In this document: piece by piece, positions 1-7,189 of the stretch
Numbering within the stretch: the stretch's first letter is position 1
Layout: each line of letters opens with the position of its first letter
NCBI GenBank assembly: GCA_964512305.1
Contig: CAZEIW010000193.1
Span: 1 to 12,100 of the forward strand
Length of the DNA: 12,100 nucleotides
Direction: 5' to 3'
Origin: CAZEIW01 sp964512305
Lineage (GTDB): Bacteria > Pseudomonadota > Gammaproteobacteria > Burkholderiales > Burkholderiaceae_F
Notes under the pieces: model-generated
Told to the model about the DNA's origin: nothing
What the model saw: only the letters and a program-made list of their open reading frames with translations
The model's database searches: none
Translations under genes and position numbers: made by a program

Positions 1-2
1 TG

Positions 3-995
3 CCTGGGATGGGCGCCGGCTGGTGCCCGCCGGGCATGCTCGGCATCGGCATCGGCGGCACCGCCGAGAAGGCGATGCTGCTCGCCAAGCAGTCGCTGAT
101 GGAAGAGATCGACATGCACGAGCTGCTGGCGCGCGGTCCGAAGACGCCGATCGAGCAGCTGCGCGTGGAGCTCTACGAGAAGGTCAACGCGCTCGGCATC
201 GGCGCACAGGGGCTCGGCGGACTGACCACCGTGCTCGACGTCAAGATCCGCGCCTGGCCGACCCACGCCGCGAGCAAGCCGGTGGCGATGATCCCGAACT
301 GCGCCGCGACCCGCCACGTGCACTTCGCGCTGGACGGATCCGGTCCCGCTTACCTGGAGCCGCCGGCGCTGTCGGACTGGCCCGACGTGCACTGGGAGCC
401 CGACACGCAACGCTCCAAGCGCGTCGACCTGGACCGCCTCACCGCCGACGAAGTCGCCTCCTGGAAACCCGGCCAGACGCTGCTGCTCTCCGGCCGGCTG
501 CTGACGGGCCGCGACGCCGCGCATCTGCGCATCCAGCAGATGCTCGCGCGCGGCGAGCCGCTGCCGGTGGACTTCCGCAACCGTGTCATCTACTACGTCG
601 GTCCGGTCGACCCGGTGCGCGACGAGGCCGTCGGGCCGGCGGGCCCGACCACGGCGACGCGCATGGACAAGTTCACCGAGATGATGCTGTCGCGCACCGG
701 CCTGCTGTCGATGATCGGCAAGGCCGAGCGCGGGCCGGCTGCGATCGAGGCGATCCGCCGCCACCGCTCGGCCTACCTGATGGCCGTCGGCGGCGCCGCC
801 TACCTCGTGGCCAAGGCGGTCAAGAGCGCGCGGGTGGTCGCGTTCGAGGATCTCGGCATGGAAGCGATCTACGAATTCGACGTCCGCGACATGCCGGTCA
901 CGGTCGCGGTCGATTCCGCCGGCACGTCGGTGCACGAGACCGGCCCGCGCGAATGGCAGGCCCGGATCGGCAAGATTCCGGTCACGGCGGCGTGA
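3..995 (+). CDS. fumA: Fumarate hydratase class I, C-terminal part (5' end outside window)
   Basis: This is the end of an oxygen-sensitive, 4Fe-4S class I fumarase, which interconverts fumarate and malate in the cytoplasmic TCA cycle. The frame is open from the first base, so the gene starts upstream. Two cysteines expected to bind the cluster are visible, in GWCPPGM (codon at 24-26) and IPNCAATRHVHF (codon at 300-302); the third must lie outside the window. From about base 400 the sequence follows the C-terminal Fe-S hydro-lyase domain, with LLLSGRLLTGRDAAH, the hallmark PAGPTTATRMDKF and a final VDSAGTSVHETGP. The single chain carries both the alpha- and beta-type regions, unlike split two-subunit fumarases. 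murI follows after 43 bases on the same strand, so the two may share a transcript. The family call is secure. The symbol fumA follows the usual name for class I enzymes. Confidence 0.95.
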   Translation, partial: PGMGAGWCPPGMLGIGIGGTAEKAMLLAKQSLMEEIDMHELLARGPKTPIEQLRVELYEKVNALGIGAQGLGGLTTVLDVKIRAWPTHAASKPVAMIPNCAATRHVHFALDGSGPAYLEPPALSDWPDVHWEPDTQRSKRVDLDRLTADEVASWKPGQTLLLSGRLLTGRDAAHLRIQQMLARGEPLPVDFRNRVIYYVGPVDPVRDEAVGPAGPTTATRMDKFTEMMLSRTGLLSMIGKAERGPAAIEAIRRHRSAYLMAVGGAAYLVAKAVKSARVVAFEDLGMEAIYEFDVRDMPVTVAVDSAGTSVHETGPREWQARIGKIPVTAA

Positions 996-1038
996 GCTGC
1001 CGCGCCCGAGCGGCGGCACCGCCCGCCGGCGCGCCGCG

Positions 1039-1851
1039 GTGATCGCCGCCCCGGCAGGCGCAGCGCCGATCGGCGTGTTCGATTCCGGCGCCGGTGGCCT
1101 GTCCGTGGTCGCGGCGATCCGGGCGGCACTGCCGGGACGGCCGATCGTCTATTTCGCCGATACGGCGTACGCACCTTACGGCGACCGGCGCGACGGGGAA
1201 ATCGTCGAGCGCACCGAGTCGGCCTGCCGCTGGCTGCTCGCGCTCGACGTGGCCGCGGTCGTGATCGCATGCAACACCGCCACCGCGGTCGCGATCGACC
1301 AGCTGCGGACGTGGTCACCGGTGCCGGTGATCGGTGTGGAGCCCGGCCTCAAGCCCGCGGCGAGCGTCACACGCAACGGGTCGGTCGGCGTGCTCGCGAC
1401 CGCCGCAACGCTCGCCAGCCGGCGGTATCGCGAACTGGCCGCACGCATCGCCGCCACGGCGCCGCGCGTGCGCTGGATCGGGCATGCGGCGCGCGATTGG
1501 GTCGAGCTGGTCGAGGCCGGCGACCTCGGCTCCGACCGCGCGCACGCTCGCGTCGCGGCCGCGGTGTCGCCGCTGCTCGAGCAAGGGGCCGATACGCTCG
1601 TGCTGGGTTGCACCCACTACCCATTCCTGCGCGAAGCGATCGAGCGCATCGCGGCAGGCGTGCCGCTGATCGAGACCGGCCCGGCGGTGGCGCGCGAGCT
1701 GGCGCGAAGACTGGATGACGTCGCGGCTGGCGGCGGGCGCGATGGCCCCGCCGCCCCGCCGCTGCGGCTGGCGACGACCGGCGAGCCCGGCCGCCTTGCC
1801 GCGCTCGCGTGGCGGCTGCTGCAGGTGGATGCGCCGGCGGTCGCGGTCTGA
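1039..1851 (+). CDS. murI: Glutamate racemase
   Basis: MurI converts L-glutamate to D-glutamate in the cytoplasm for the peptidoglycan stem peptide. The 270-residue product has the usual family length. It shows FDSGAGGLSV at residues 14-23 (Asp15-Ser16 substrate loop), YFADTAYAPYG at 38-48, the first catalytic cysteine (Cys78) in ACNTAT, and the second (Cys191) in GCTHYP. Both acid/base cysteines are therefore present. The GTG start at 1039 is the only reasonable one, because the conserved IGVFDSGAGG begins at residue 11 and no ATG lies between. I see no clear Shine-Dalgarno sequence, which together with the 43-base gap after the fumarase gene suggests translation may depend on the upstream gene. 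The C-terminus has a low-complexity Ala/Gly/Pro stretch around residues 229-240, probably a loop. Confidence 0.96.
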   Translation: MIAAPAGAAPIGVFDSGAGGLSVVAAIRAALPGRPIVYFADTAYAPYGDRRDGEIVERTESACRWLLALDVAAVVIACNTATAVAIDQLRTWSPVPVIGVEPGLKPAASVTRNGSVGVLATAATLASRRYRELAARIAATAPRVRWIGHAARDWVELVEAGDLGSDRAHARVAAAVSPLLEQGADTLVLGCTHYPFLREAIERIAAGVPLIETGPAVARELARRLDDVAAGGGRDGPAAPPLRLATTGEPGRLAALAWRLLQVDAPAVAV

Positions 1852-1890
1852 CGGCGGGGCCTGTTCGCCCCAGCGGCGCGGCGTCGGCAC

Positions 1891-1918
1891 CACGACCCGC
1901 GGCGCCGGGCCGGTCGTG
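1891..1918 (+). terminator. Possible hairpin downstream of murI
   Basis: CACGACC (1891-1897) pairs perfectly with GGTCGTG (1912-1918) around a very GC-rich 14-base loop, 39 bases after the murI stop. No T-tract follows, so it is not a standard intrinsic terminator. It may be chance pairing in GC-rich DNA. Confidence 0.2.
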
Positions 1919-2019
1919 TCGCGATTCCTTCTGTATCGGAAAAATCCGGCGCGTGGATTCCGCTCGTTCCGCGTGAATCTTCGCCTTGATCGCGATCTTC
2001 CGCTGGCCGCTTGCGAGGG

Positions 2020-2025
2020 GATAAT
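2020..2025 (+). promoter_or_regulatory. Possible -10 box for the three-gene cassette
   Basis: GATAAT matches the sigma-70 -10 consensus at five of six positions and stands out in GC-rich surroundings. Transcription would start near 2032, giving a leader of about 65 bases before the GTG at 2098. No good -35 box lies 16-18 bases upstream (the best is CTTCCG), so the call is weak. Confidence 0.3.
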
Positions 2026-2085
2026 GCCGCGAGCGCCACACCGGCGGGCCATGCGGAAGCGCTCGAAGCACGACTGGACGGGGTC

Positions 2086-2090
2086 GGGAG
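2086..2090 (+). promoter_or_regulatory. Ribosome-binding site that decides the start at 2098
   Basis: GGGAG lies 7 bases before the GTG at 2098. The longer in-frame alternative, a TTG at 2011, has no Shine-Dalgarno-like sequence and lies upstream of the possible -10 box at 2020-2025. I therefore chose the GTG. Confidence 0.45.
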
Positions 2091-2097
2091 CCGGGGC

Positions 2098-2652
2098 GTG
2101 GGTCCACTCGGGAACGTCAAGGAAGTCGAGTCCCTGCTCGAGTGGCCGGGAGAGCTGCTCGACAGGATCGTCACCCTGCTCGAGAAGGTCGGCGTCGACG
2201 TGGCGCCGATCACCTTGCAGCTGTTCCTGCTTGCGATCGTTGTCGGGCTGCTGTTCGTCACGCTGAGGCGCCGGAGCGCGCGGCGAAAGCGCGAGCGCTC
2301 GTCGCTGATCGGCGCGATCGCGCTGGCCCTCGTGGCCGCCGGCATCGTGATCGGCATCGCCGAGAACGCGACGACCCCGGGCCGCGTGGCCGGCTTCGTG
2401 AAATCCGACCACCTCGCCGAGCTCCAGGTAGCGCTTCTGGATTTCCGCGACCGCGAGATCTCCCGCGGCAGCGGACGCGTCGACACGGCGACGGGTCGAT
2501 TCGCCCTGCATTACAGCCCGCTCGTCGACGGACGGGCACGCAAGCTGCGGATCTCGTCCCCCGGCTGCAAGCTGCGCGATTTCGACCTGTCGCGCTCCCA
2601 GCTGCGCAGCGAAGCCGAAATCACGAGGAGCTATCCATGCGCTTCCGGCTGA
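2098..2652 (+). CDS. Two-helix membrane protein with periplasmic beta-sandwich-like tail, unknown function
   Basis: I do not recognise this 184-residue protein. It has an N-terminal amphipathic stretch (residues 8-32), a hydrophobic helix at about 38-56, a strongly basic loop (RRRSARRKRER, 57-67), and a second helix at about 69-89. By the positive-inside rule the basic loop is cytoplasmic, so both ends should be periplasmic. The tail at 105-165 contains GRVDTATGRFALHY and then RKLRISSPGC, which resembles the second half of a carboxypeptidase-regulatory or transthyretin-like beta-sandwich, where a D-x-x-TGRF turn is typical. Cys157 and Cys181 could form a disulfide. Its last 16 bases overlap the next gene, which also has such a domain, so the pair is probably translationally coupled. 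The GTG start is chosen from the ribosome-binding site at 2086-2090; a TTG at 2011 would add 29 residues. The domain reading is inference. Confidence 0.7.
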   Translation: MGPLGNVKEVESLLEWPGELLDRIVTLLEKVGVDVAPITLQLFLLAIVVGLLFVTLRRRSARRKRERSSLIGAIALALVAAGIVIGIAENATTPGRVAGFVKSDHLAELQVALLDFRDREISRGSGRVDTATGRFALHYSPLVDGRARKLRISSPGCKLRDFDLSRSQLRSEAEITRSYPCASG

Positions 2653-3635
2653 CCGCCCTCGTGGCGTGGGTCGCGTCGACGGCCTTGGGCATGGCCGATG
2701 CCAGCGCGCTGTCGGGCACCGTCAGTTCGCGCGGCGTGCCGCTTGCCGGCGTTGCCGTCGTGGCGGAAATTGATGGCGTCCGCGCCGCCGACGCCTCGAC
2801 CGACGAGCAGGGCCGCTTCGCCGTCGTGCTTGGCGGGGCCGCGGGAGCGCGCGACTTCCTGGTGGCGTTTTCGCACCCTGGGTTCCGCCCGGACACGAGG
2901 CTCCTGGATCGAGCGGCGCTGGAGCTCCCCCTGAATGTCTCGCTGCTGCCGGCCACCGGACCCGGCGCGCTTTCGCCCGCGGACCAGGAAGCGCTCAGGC
3001 CGCTGGTCACCCCGGCCGGGACCGGGCCGCTGATGTTCGTGCCGTACCGCCTGCAGACCGGCTCCGGCCGGCCCGATTCGGCCTCGTTCAACGAGCGCCT
3101 GCGCATTCAGTTGCAGCGCCTGATCATCACCCACGTTCAGAGCGCCGCTCCCGCGGTCGACGTGCGCGGGATTGCCCTGACCCAGGCGCCGATCGCCATC
3201 GACGACGACCTCGAGCGCTTGCGTTCCGCGGGCGAATTCGTCAACGCGCTGGCCGTCGTCAGCGGCATCGGCATCGGCGAGGGCAGCGGCACACCGTCGA
3301 TCGAGCTGGCGTCGAATTACCTGATCATCCCGCGCGGCGATCTTTTCGTGGCGCCCGTGCTCAGCATCGTGGACACCGTGCCGGCGGAGAAGATCGGGCT
3401 CGCCGCGATCGACCCGAAGATGAGCCGCATGTGGGGCCGGGCGACGATCCTGGCGCTGGCCGCGCAGGACCTCAACGACGCGCAGGCGAAGTCCGGCGAG
3501 GCGCGACGGGTTGCGCTCAAGCGAGTGCAGCAGTACCTCGTCGCCGAGCGCTCCAACATCGGTGCCAAGGACACCCTGGGCGACAGCAAGCTGAAGGAGC
3601 TCCTCGACGTCGTTGCCAGGGAGTTGCGCCGGTGA
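2637..3635 (+). CDS. Secreted protein with carboxypeptidase-regulatory-like domain, unknown function
   Basis: The 332-residue product has a typical signal peptide: MRFR, a hydrophobic run, then likely cleavage near ADASA-LSG at residue 24-25. Residues 25-105 read as a carboxypeptidase-regulatory-like beta-sandwich: SGTVSSRGVPLAGVAVV, then STDEQGRFAV, then FLVAFSHPGF. Residues 130-245 look like a mixed alpha/beta domain, with helix RLRIQLQRLIITHV and hydrophobic strands ALAVVSGIGIG and IELASNYLII. This part resembles in pattern the N-terminal half of the next gene's product. Residues 265-332 are mostly helical and charged. The ATG at 2637 has AGGAG at 2626-2630, spaced 6 bases. It overlaps the previous gene by 16 bases and the next by 4. 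I cannot name a function; export to the periplasm or beyond is the firmest inference. Confidence 0.8.
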   Translation: MRFRLTALVAWVASTALGMADASALSGTVSSRGVPLAGVAVVAEIDGVRAADASTDEQGRFAVVLGGAAGARDFLVAFSHPGFRPDTRLLDRAALELPLNVSLLPATGPGALSPADQEALRPLVTPAGTGPLMFVPYRLQTGSGRPDSASFNERLRIQLQRLIITHVQSAAPAVDVRGIALTQAPIAIDDDLERLRSAGEFVNALAVVSGIGIGEGSGTPSIELASNYLIIPRGDLFVAPVLSIVDTVPAEKIGLAAIDPKMSRMWGRATILALAAQDLNDAQAKSGEARRVALKRVQQYLVAERSNIGAKDTLGDSKLKELLDVVARELRR

Positions 3636-5074
3636 CGCGCTGCCTGCGGGCCTTGTGGGCCCTGCCGGTCGCGGCCGCCCTTCACACCGCGCTGGCGGGC
3701 GAGGCGATCACCGCATTCCAGCAGGGCAAACCGCTGCCGGCGGAAGCGCTGCAGCACACGCCGGTGAAAGGGGTGATCGCGGAGTTCCTCGACCCCGACA
3801 AGCTGGCGGTCGGAAAGGAGATCTCCTATCTCCTCTGGCGCGAGATGCTGACGGCCATCAGCGATCAGAGCGGGGCCGGGGTCATCATCGCGCATCCACC
3901 CGGGCAGGAGCGCCTGGTCGACCTGATTCAGCGCGACTACCACGAGGCCGCCATCGCGATCGCCCAGTCCCAGAAGGCGCGCATGGCGGTGTGGGGTGTG
4001 GTCGGCGGCGACGAGTCGCTCATCTTCGCCGACACCTATCTCTCGATGGTCGGCGAGGCGCAAAGCGCGGAGCTCGCGCTGCGCCTGTACTGGGGCTACG
4101 AATGGGGGTCCCCCGAGACGCCACGCGACAGCGGCTTCGCCGCGCGGCTTTGGCGCACCCGCTTCAACTTCCCGCGCACCTTGATCGCCCGCGACATGCT
4201 CTTTCGGCGGCCGCTGACCGCCCAGGTCAAGGCCGCCGTTCGCGAGCGCCCGGGAGCGGGAGCGACGCTCGCGACCGCCGCGCAGGGCGATCCGCTGCAG
4301 GCGGAAGACATGCAAGGGTCCTGGTTCCGCGTCCGCCTGGCCGACGGCCGCGCCGGATGGATCGACAGCGGCAGCGTGTACGCACCTCCGCGGTACGTCG
4401 ATGCGCGCGATGACGAGCCTTTGCGTGCCGCGCAGAAGCAGAGCGCCGTGGCAAGCGCGTTCGTCCAAAAAGGCACCCGTCTCGAAGTGCTGCAGATGCG
4501 CTTCGTCGCCTCGGAGGGCCTCTGGTACCGGGTCAGCGCGCCGCAAGGCGAGGGTTGGATTCCAGCCTGGGCGGTCTGGAAGCACTTCACGTTTCCGGTC
4601 GTGCACTTCGCCGCAGGCCTATACCGCTACCAGCTGGGCCGCTACGCCGAATCCGCGGACGAGTTCGAGGAATACGTCCACACCGACGGCGTCGAGGCGG
4701 ACGCGCCCAGCCTTTCGTCCGCGTACCAGATGCTGGCCGCGAGCCATCTGATGCGGCACTCGAAGAACCAGGCCTCCCAGGCGCTCGCGGCGGCCGCGCG
4801 AGCGACGCCGTTCGATCCGGGGATCTACACGCTGCGGGCGCTTTCGATGCTGGTCGATCCGGGGACCCTGGGGGGTGCGCTGCCCGAACTGCAGCACGCG
4901 CTCGAGCTGGATGCCGACAGCGCCGATGCGCGCGGCATCCTGGCCGGACTCGGCGGTCTCCTCGGCGATCCCGACGCCGACCGCCGGCTGAGGTACCGGG
5001 TTTCACCGGCGGAGCTGTCGAGAGTCCGGGCTGCAGTCGTCGAGCTCACGCAGCGCTACACCGCCGGGCCATAG
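3632..5074 (+). CDS. Secreted protein with two SH3-like domains and TPR-like helices, unknown function
   Basis: The 480-residue product starts with a signal peptide (LWALPVAAALHTALA, likely cut after Ala22). Residues 43-155 form an alpha/beta region (VKGVIAEFLDP, VDLIQRDYHEAA, MAVWGVVGGDES, IFADTYLSM) that recalls the FlgO/TolB/CsgG type of envelope-lipoprotein domain. Two bacterial SH3-like domains follow: about 197-250, ending WFRVRLADGRAGWIDSGSVY, and about 262-316, with LWYRVSAPQGEGWIPAWAVW. SH3-like domains often bind peptidoglycan or other envelope partners. Residues 325-450 are Ala-rich helical hairpins resembling TPR repeats (AAGLYRYQLGRYAESADEF). The GTG start overlaps the preceding stop as GTGA, with AGGGAG at 3618-3623 spaced 8 bases, so translation is coupled. 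There is no lipobox cysteine. A periplasmic scaffold or binding role is plausible but unproven. Confidence 0.82.
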   Translation: MTRCLRALWALPVAAALHTALAGEAITAFQQGKPLPAEALQHTPVKGVIAEFLDPDKLAVGKEISYLLWREMLTAISDQSGAGVIIAHPPGQERLVDLIQRDYHEAAIAIAQSQKARMAVWGVVGGDESLIFADTYLSMVGEAQSAELALRLYWGYEWGSPETPRDSGFAARLWRTRFNFPRTLIARDMLFRRPLTAQVKAAVRERPGAGATLATAAQGDPLQAEDMQGSWFRVRLADGRAGWIDSGSVYAPPRYVDARDDEPLRAAQKQSAVASAFVQKGTRLEVLQMRFVASEGLWYRVSAPQGEGWIPAWAVWKHFTFPVVHFAAGLYRYQLGRYAESADEFEEYVHTDGVEADAPSLSSAYQMLAASHLMRHSKNQASQALAAAARATPFDPGIYTLRALSMLVDPGTLGGALPELQHALELDADSADARGILAGLGGLLGDPDADRRLRYRVSPAELSRVRAAVVELTQRYTAGP

Positions 5075-5173
5075 CCGGTGCGCGGATTTCAATTCCAGCT
5101 CGCGGCCTCGATCTTCAGTCCGCTCGCCTTCTCGGCCCCTTCGCGCGAGACCTGGCGAACGGTCTGACCGAAC

Positions 5174-6247
5174 CTACCCCACTTTGCGCCCGCCCACCCG
5201 CGTGGCGGTCGCGGGATCGTTGCGGTCGCTGCGCCAGGTCGGATGATTGAAGTGCAGCACGAAATCGCCATTGTAGGAGGCGACCGCGTTGTCGAACTTC
5301 AGACTGCCGATCCTGTGCCAGCTGCCGAAAGTCCGTCGCTGAAAGGCCGACGGGCCGGACGTGGATCCCTCGTCGGTGACTTCGATGTCGAATGCGAGCA
5401 CGCGCTTGGGCTGAGGATCGCCTCTGTCGAAGATCTGCGCCATGATCTCGTCGCGGAAGTCCAGCCCCGCGCCGTCGATCCGGGGCTGTCCGGCCGCGAC
5501 ACGCAGGCGCATGAACTGCGGCGTCCGTGTCGGCGTGTCCCTGCCCTTGCCGAGCTCGGCGATCTCGTACAGCTGGCGGATCGAAGGTTCCCTGTCCACC
5601 TGCTGGAACACGATCCCGGAGATCAGCAGGACCGGCAGCCCCAGCCCGCGCCGCCATGCGCTCGTGTCCGGCGCATTGCGAAGTTCCGCGTCGTTGACGT
5701 AATCCGTATAGTCGCCGCCGAGATCCTGCTGCGTGATGAAACTCGCCGCGCAAAGCGGCTCGGCGTGATTCGGATCCATCGTCGGGAAGAGCTTGCCGAC
5801 CAGCGACAACGATCGCGCCTCGCCGCGCCGGGCGTTGCCGCAGCAGGTCGAGTAGCGACCCACGATCAAACCCCGGCTGCCCTGGCTGAAATAGCCCGAG
5901 TACGGATTCGCTTCCGTAATGCTCCAGGTTCCGGTGAGACATATCCCGTTGGGATGGACCAGGCGCCGGAATCCCTTGCGGTCCGCGCCCCAGCGCAAAT
6001 CGGCCTTCGAATCGACGGCTCGCTCGGCGGCATTGCGGAATACGTAGGACCTGCCGGACTGAAGGAGGCCGCGCAGGACGCTCGCCAGGGTCACCTGGTA
6101 CAGCGGCAAGGGCGGCTCGCCCCTCGCTCCCCACACTTTCTGGTAAGGATTCCCGAAGATCGCGTCCCTGACTTCGGAAAAGCGCGAGCCCGCGAAGTTG
6201 CGGTCCTCTGCCGTGAACTCTTCCGCGCCGAACTCGTCTGGCTGCAT
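5174..6247 (-). CDS. Catalase-fold-like protein of unknown function
   Basis: The 357-residue protein has no signal peptide. Residues 94-110 (RRLVHPNGICLTGTWSI) match in pattern the catalase segment around the distal haem histidine, which would be His98. RYS at 131-133 and RGEARSLSLVGKLFP at 141-155 fit the later strands of the same barrel. The catalase proximal motif with the haem-ligand tyrosine (R-x-F-S-Y-x-D-T) is not visible, so ordinary catalase activity is doubtful. The C-terminus has a distinctive LHFNHPTWRSDRNDPATA block at 331-348. The ATG at 6247 has GGAGG (6259-6255) spaced 7 bases. It lies 36 bases after cysM on the same strand, so it may be cotranscribed with it. Its 3' end faces the three-gene cassette across 99 bases in which I see no clear terminator. 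That it is a gene is likely; the fold is inference. Confidence 0.6.
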   Translation of the reverse strand: MQPDEFGAEEFTAEDRNFAGSRFSEVRDAIFGNPYQKVWGARGEPPLPLYQVTLASVLRGLLQSGRSYVFRNAAERAVDSKADLRWGADRKGFRRLVHPNGICLTGTWSITEANPYSGYFSQGSRGLIVGRYSTCCGNARRGEARSLSLVGKLFPTMDPNHAEPLCAASFITQQDLGGDYTDYVNDAELRNAPDTSAWRRGLGLPVLLISGIVFQQVDREPSIRQLYEIAELGKGRDTPTRTPQFMRLRVAAGQPRIDGAGLDFRDEIMAQIFDRGDPQPKRVLAFDIEVTDEGSTSGPSAFQRRTFGSWHRIGSLKFDNAVASYNGDFVLHFNHPTWRSDRNDPATATRVGGRKVG

Positions 6248-6283
6248 GGCTCCACCTCCACCTCAGCCGCGTAGGACCGAAAC

Positions 6284-7189
6284 TCAGCCCGAGAATACCC
6301 CCGTCGACAGGTACCGGTCGCCGCGGTCGCAGACGACGAACACGATCGTCGCCGCGCGCACTTCTTCGGCCAGGCGCAGCGCGATGTGCAGCGCGCCGCC
6401 CGACGAGATGCCGCCGAAGATGCCCTCCTGCTCCGCCATCGCGCGCGCCGCCTTCTCGGCCTCTGCCTGCGAGACGTATTCGACGCGGTCGACCCGCGCG
6501 GCGTCGTAGATCTTCGGCAGGTAGGCCTCGGGCCACTTGCGGATGCCGGGGATCTTCGATCCCTCGGACGGCTGCGCGCCGACGATCCGGATCGCGGGGT
6601 TCTTTTCCTTCAGGTAGCGCGACACGCCCATGATCGTGCCCGTGGTACCCATGCTCGAGACGAAATGAGTGATCGTGCCGTCGGTGTCGCGCCACAGCTC
6701 GGGGCCCGTGCTCTCGTAGTGCGCGCGCGGGTTGTCCGGGTTGGCGAACTGGTCGAGCACCTTCCCCTCGCCGCGCGCCTGCATCCCGGCGGCGAGGTCG
6801 CGCGCGTACTCCATGCCGCCCTTGGCCGCCGGGGTGAGGATCAGCTCCGCGCCGTAGGCGCGCATCGACGCGCGCCGCTCCGCCGAGAGGTCGTCGGGCA
6901 TGATCAGCGTCATCCGGTAGCCCTTCATGGCGGCGATCATCGCCAGCGCGATTCCGGTGTTGCCGCTGGTGGCCTCGATCAGGCGGTCGCCGGGCTTGAT
7001 CTCGCCGCGCTCCTCGGCGCGCCGGATCATCGAGTACGCGGGGCGGTCCTTGACCGAGCCGCCGGGGTTGTTGCCCTCGAGCTTTGCCAGCACGCGGTTG
7101 CCGCGCGCCGCGATCGCGCCGCCCGCCATCCGCTGCAGCCGCACCAGCGGCGTGTTGCCGATCGTGCCCTCGATCGTGCTGACGTTCAT
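6284..7189 (-). CDS. cysM: Cysteine synthase B (O-acetylserine sulfhydrylase B)
   Basis: This PLP enzyme makes cysteine from O-acetylserine and sulfide; CysM also accepts thiosulfate, giving S-sulfocysteine. The 301 residues match the usual length. Motifs are IGNTPLVRL at 10-18, the PLP lysine Lys47 in NNPGGSVKDRPA, the substrate loop ATSGNTG at 73-79, the phosphate-binding MGTTGT at 180-185, and SSGGA at 262-266. GIRKWPEAYLPKIYD at 215-229 and the CDRGDRYLSTGVF ending mark CysM rather than CysK. The ATG at 7189 overlaps the lapB stop as ATGA, with GGAGG (7201-7197) spaced 7 bases inside lapB, so its translation is coupled to lapB. Confidence 0.96.
   Translation of the reverse strand: MNVSTIEGTIGNTPLVRLQRMAGGAIAARGNRVLAKLEGNNPGGSVKDRPAYSMIRRAEERGEIKPGDRLIEATSGNTGIALAMIAAMKGYRMTLIMPDDLSAERRASMRAYGAELILTPAAKGGMEYARDLAAGMQARGEGKVLDQFANPDNPRAHYESTGPELWRDTDGTITHFVSSMGTTGTIMGVSRYLKEKNPAIRIVGAQPSEGSKIPGIRKWPEAYLPKIYDAARVDRVEYVSQAEAEKAARAMAEQEGIFGGISSGGALHIALRLAEEVRAATIVFVVCDRGDRYLSTGVFSG

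Noticed and set aside
2000..2015. Sigma-54 promoter (TGGC...TTGC)
   Set aside because: The two elements are only 3 bases apart instead of the required 7.
2011..2097. Longer start (TTG 2011) for the first cassette gene
   Set aside because: No ribosome-binding site, overlaps the possible -10 box, and the added residues look non-conserved in character.
5075..5173. A bidirectional terminator between the convergent genes
   Set aside because: I found only short imperfect pairings (for example CGGT/ACCG around 5160-5170) and no T-tract on either strand.
5115..6695. A 526-codon minus-strand frame overlapping the catalase-like gene and cysM
   Set aside because: It runs through the 3' end of cysM in another frame and its product is Arg/Gly-rich without motifs. 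The 5174-6247 frame has protein-like composition and a good ribosome-binding site.
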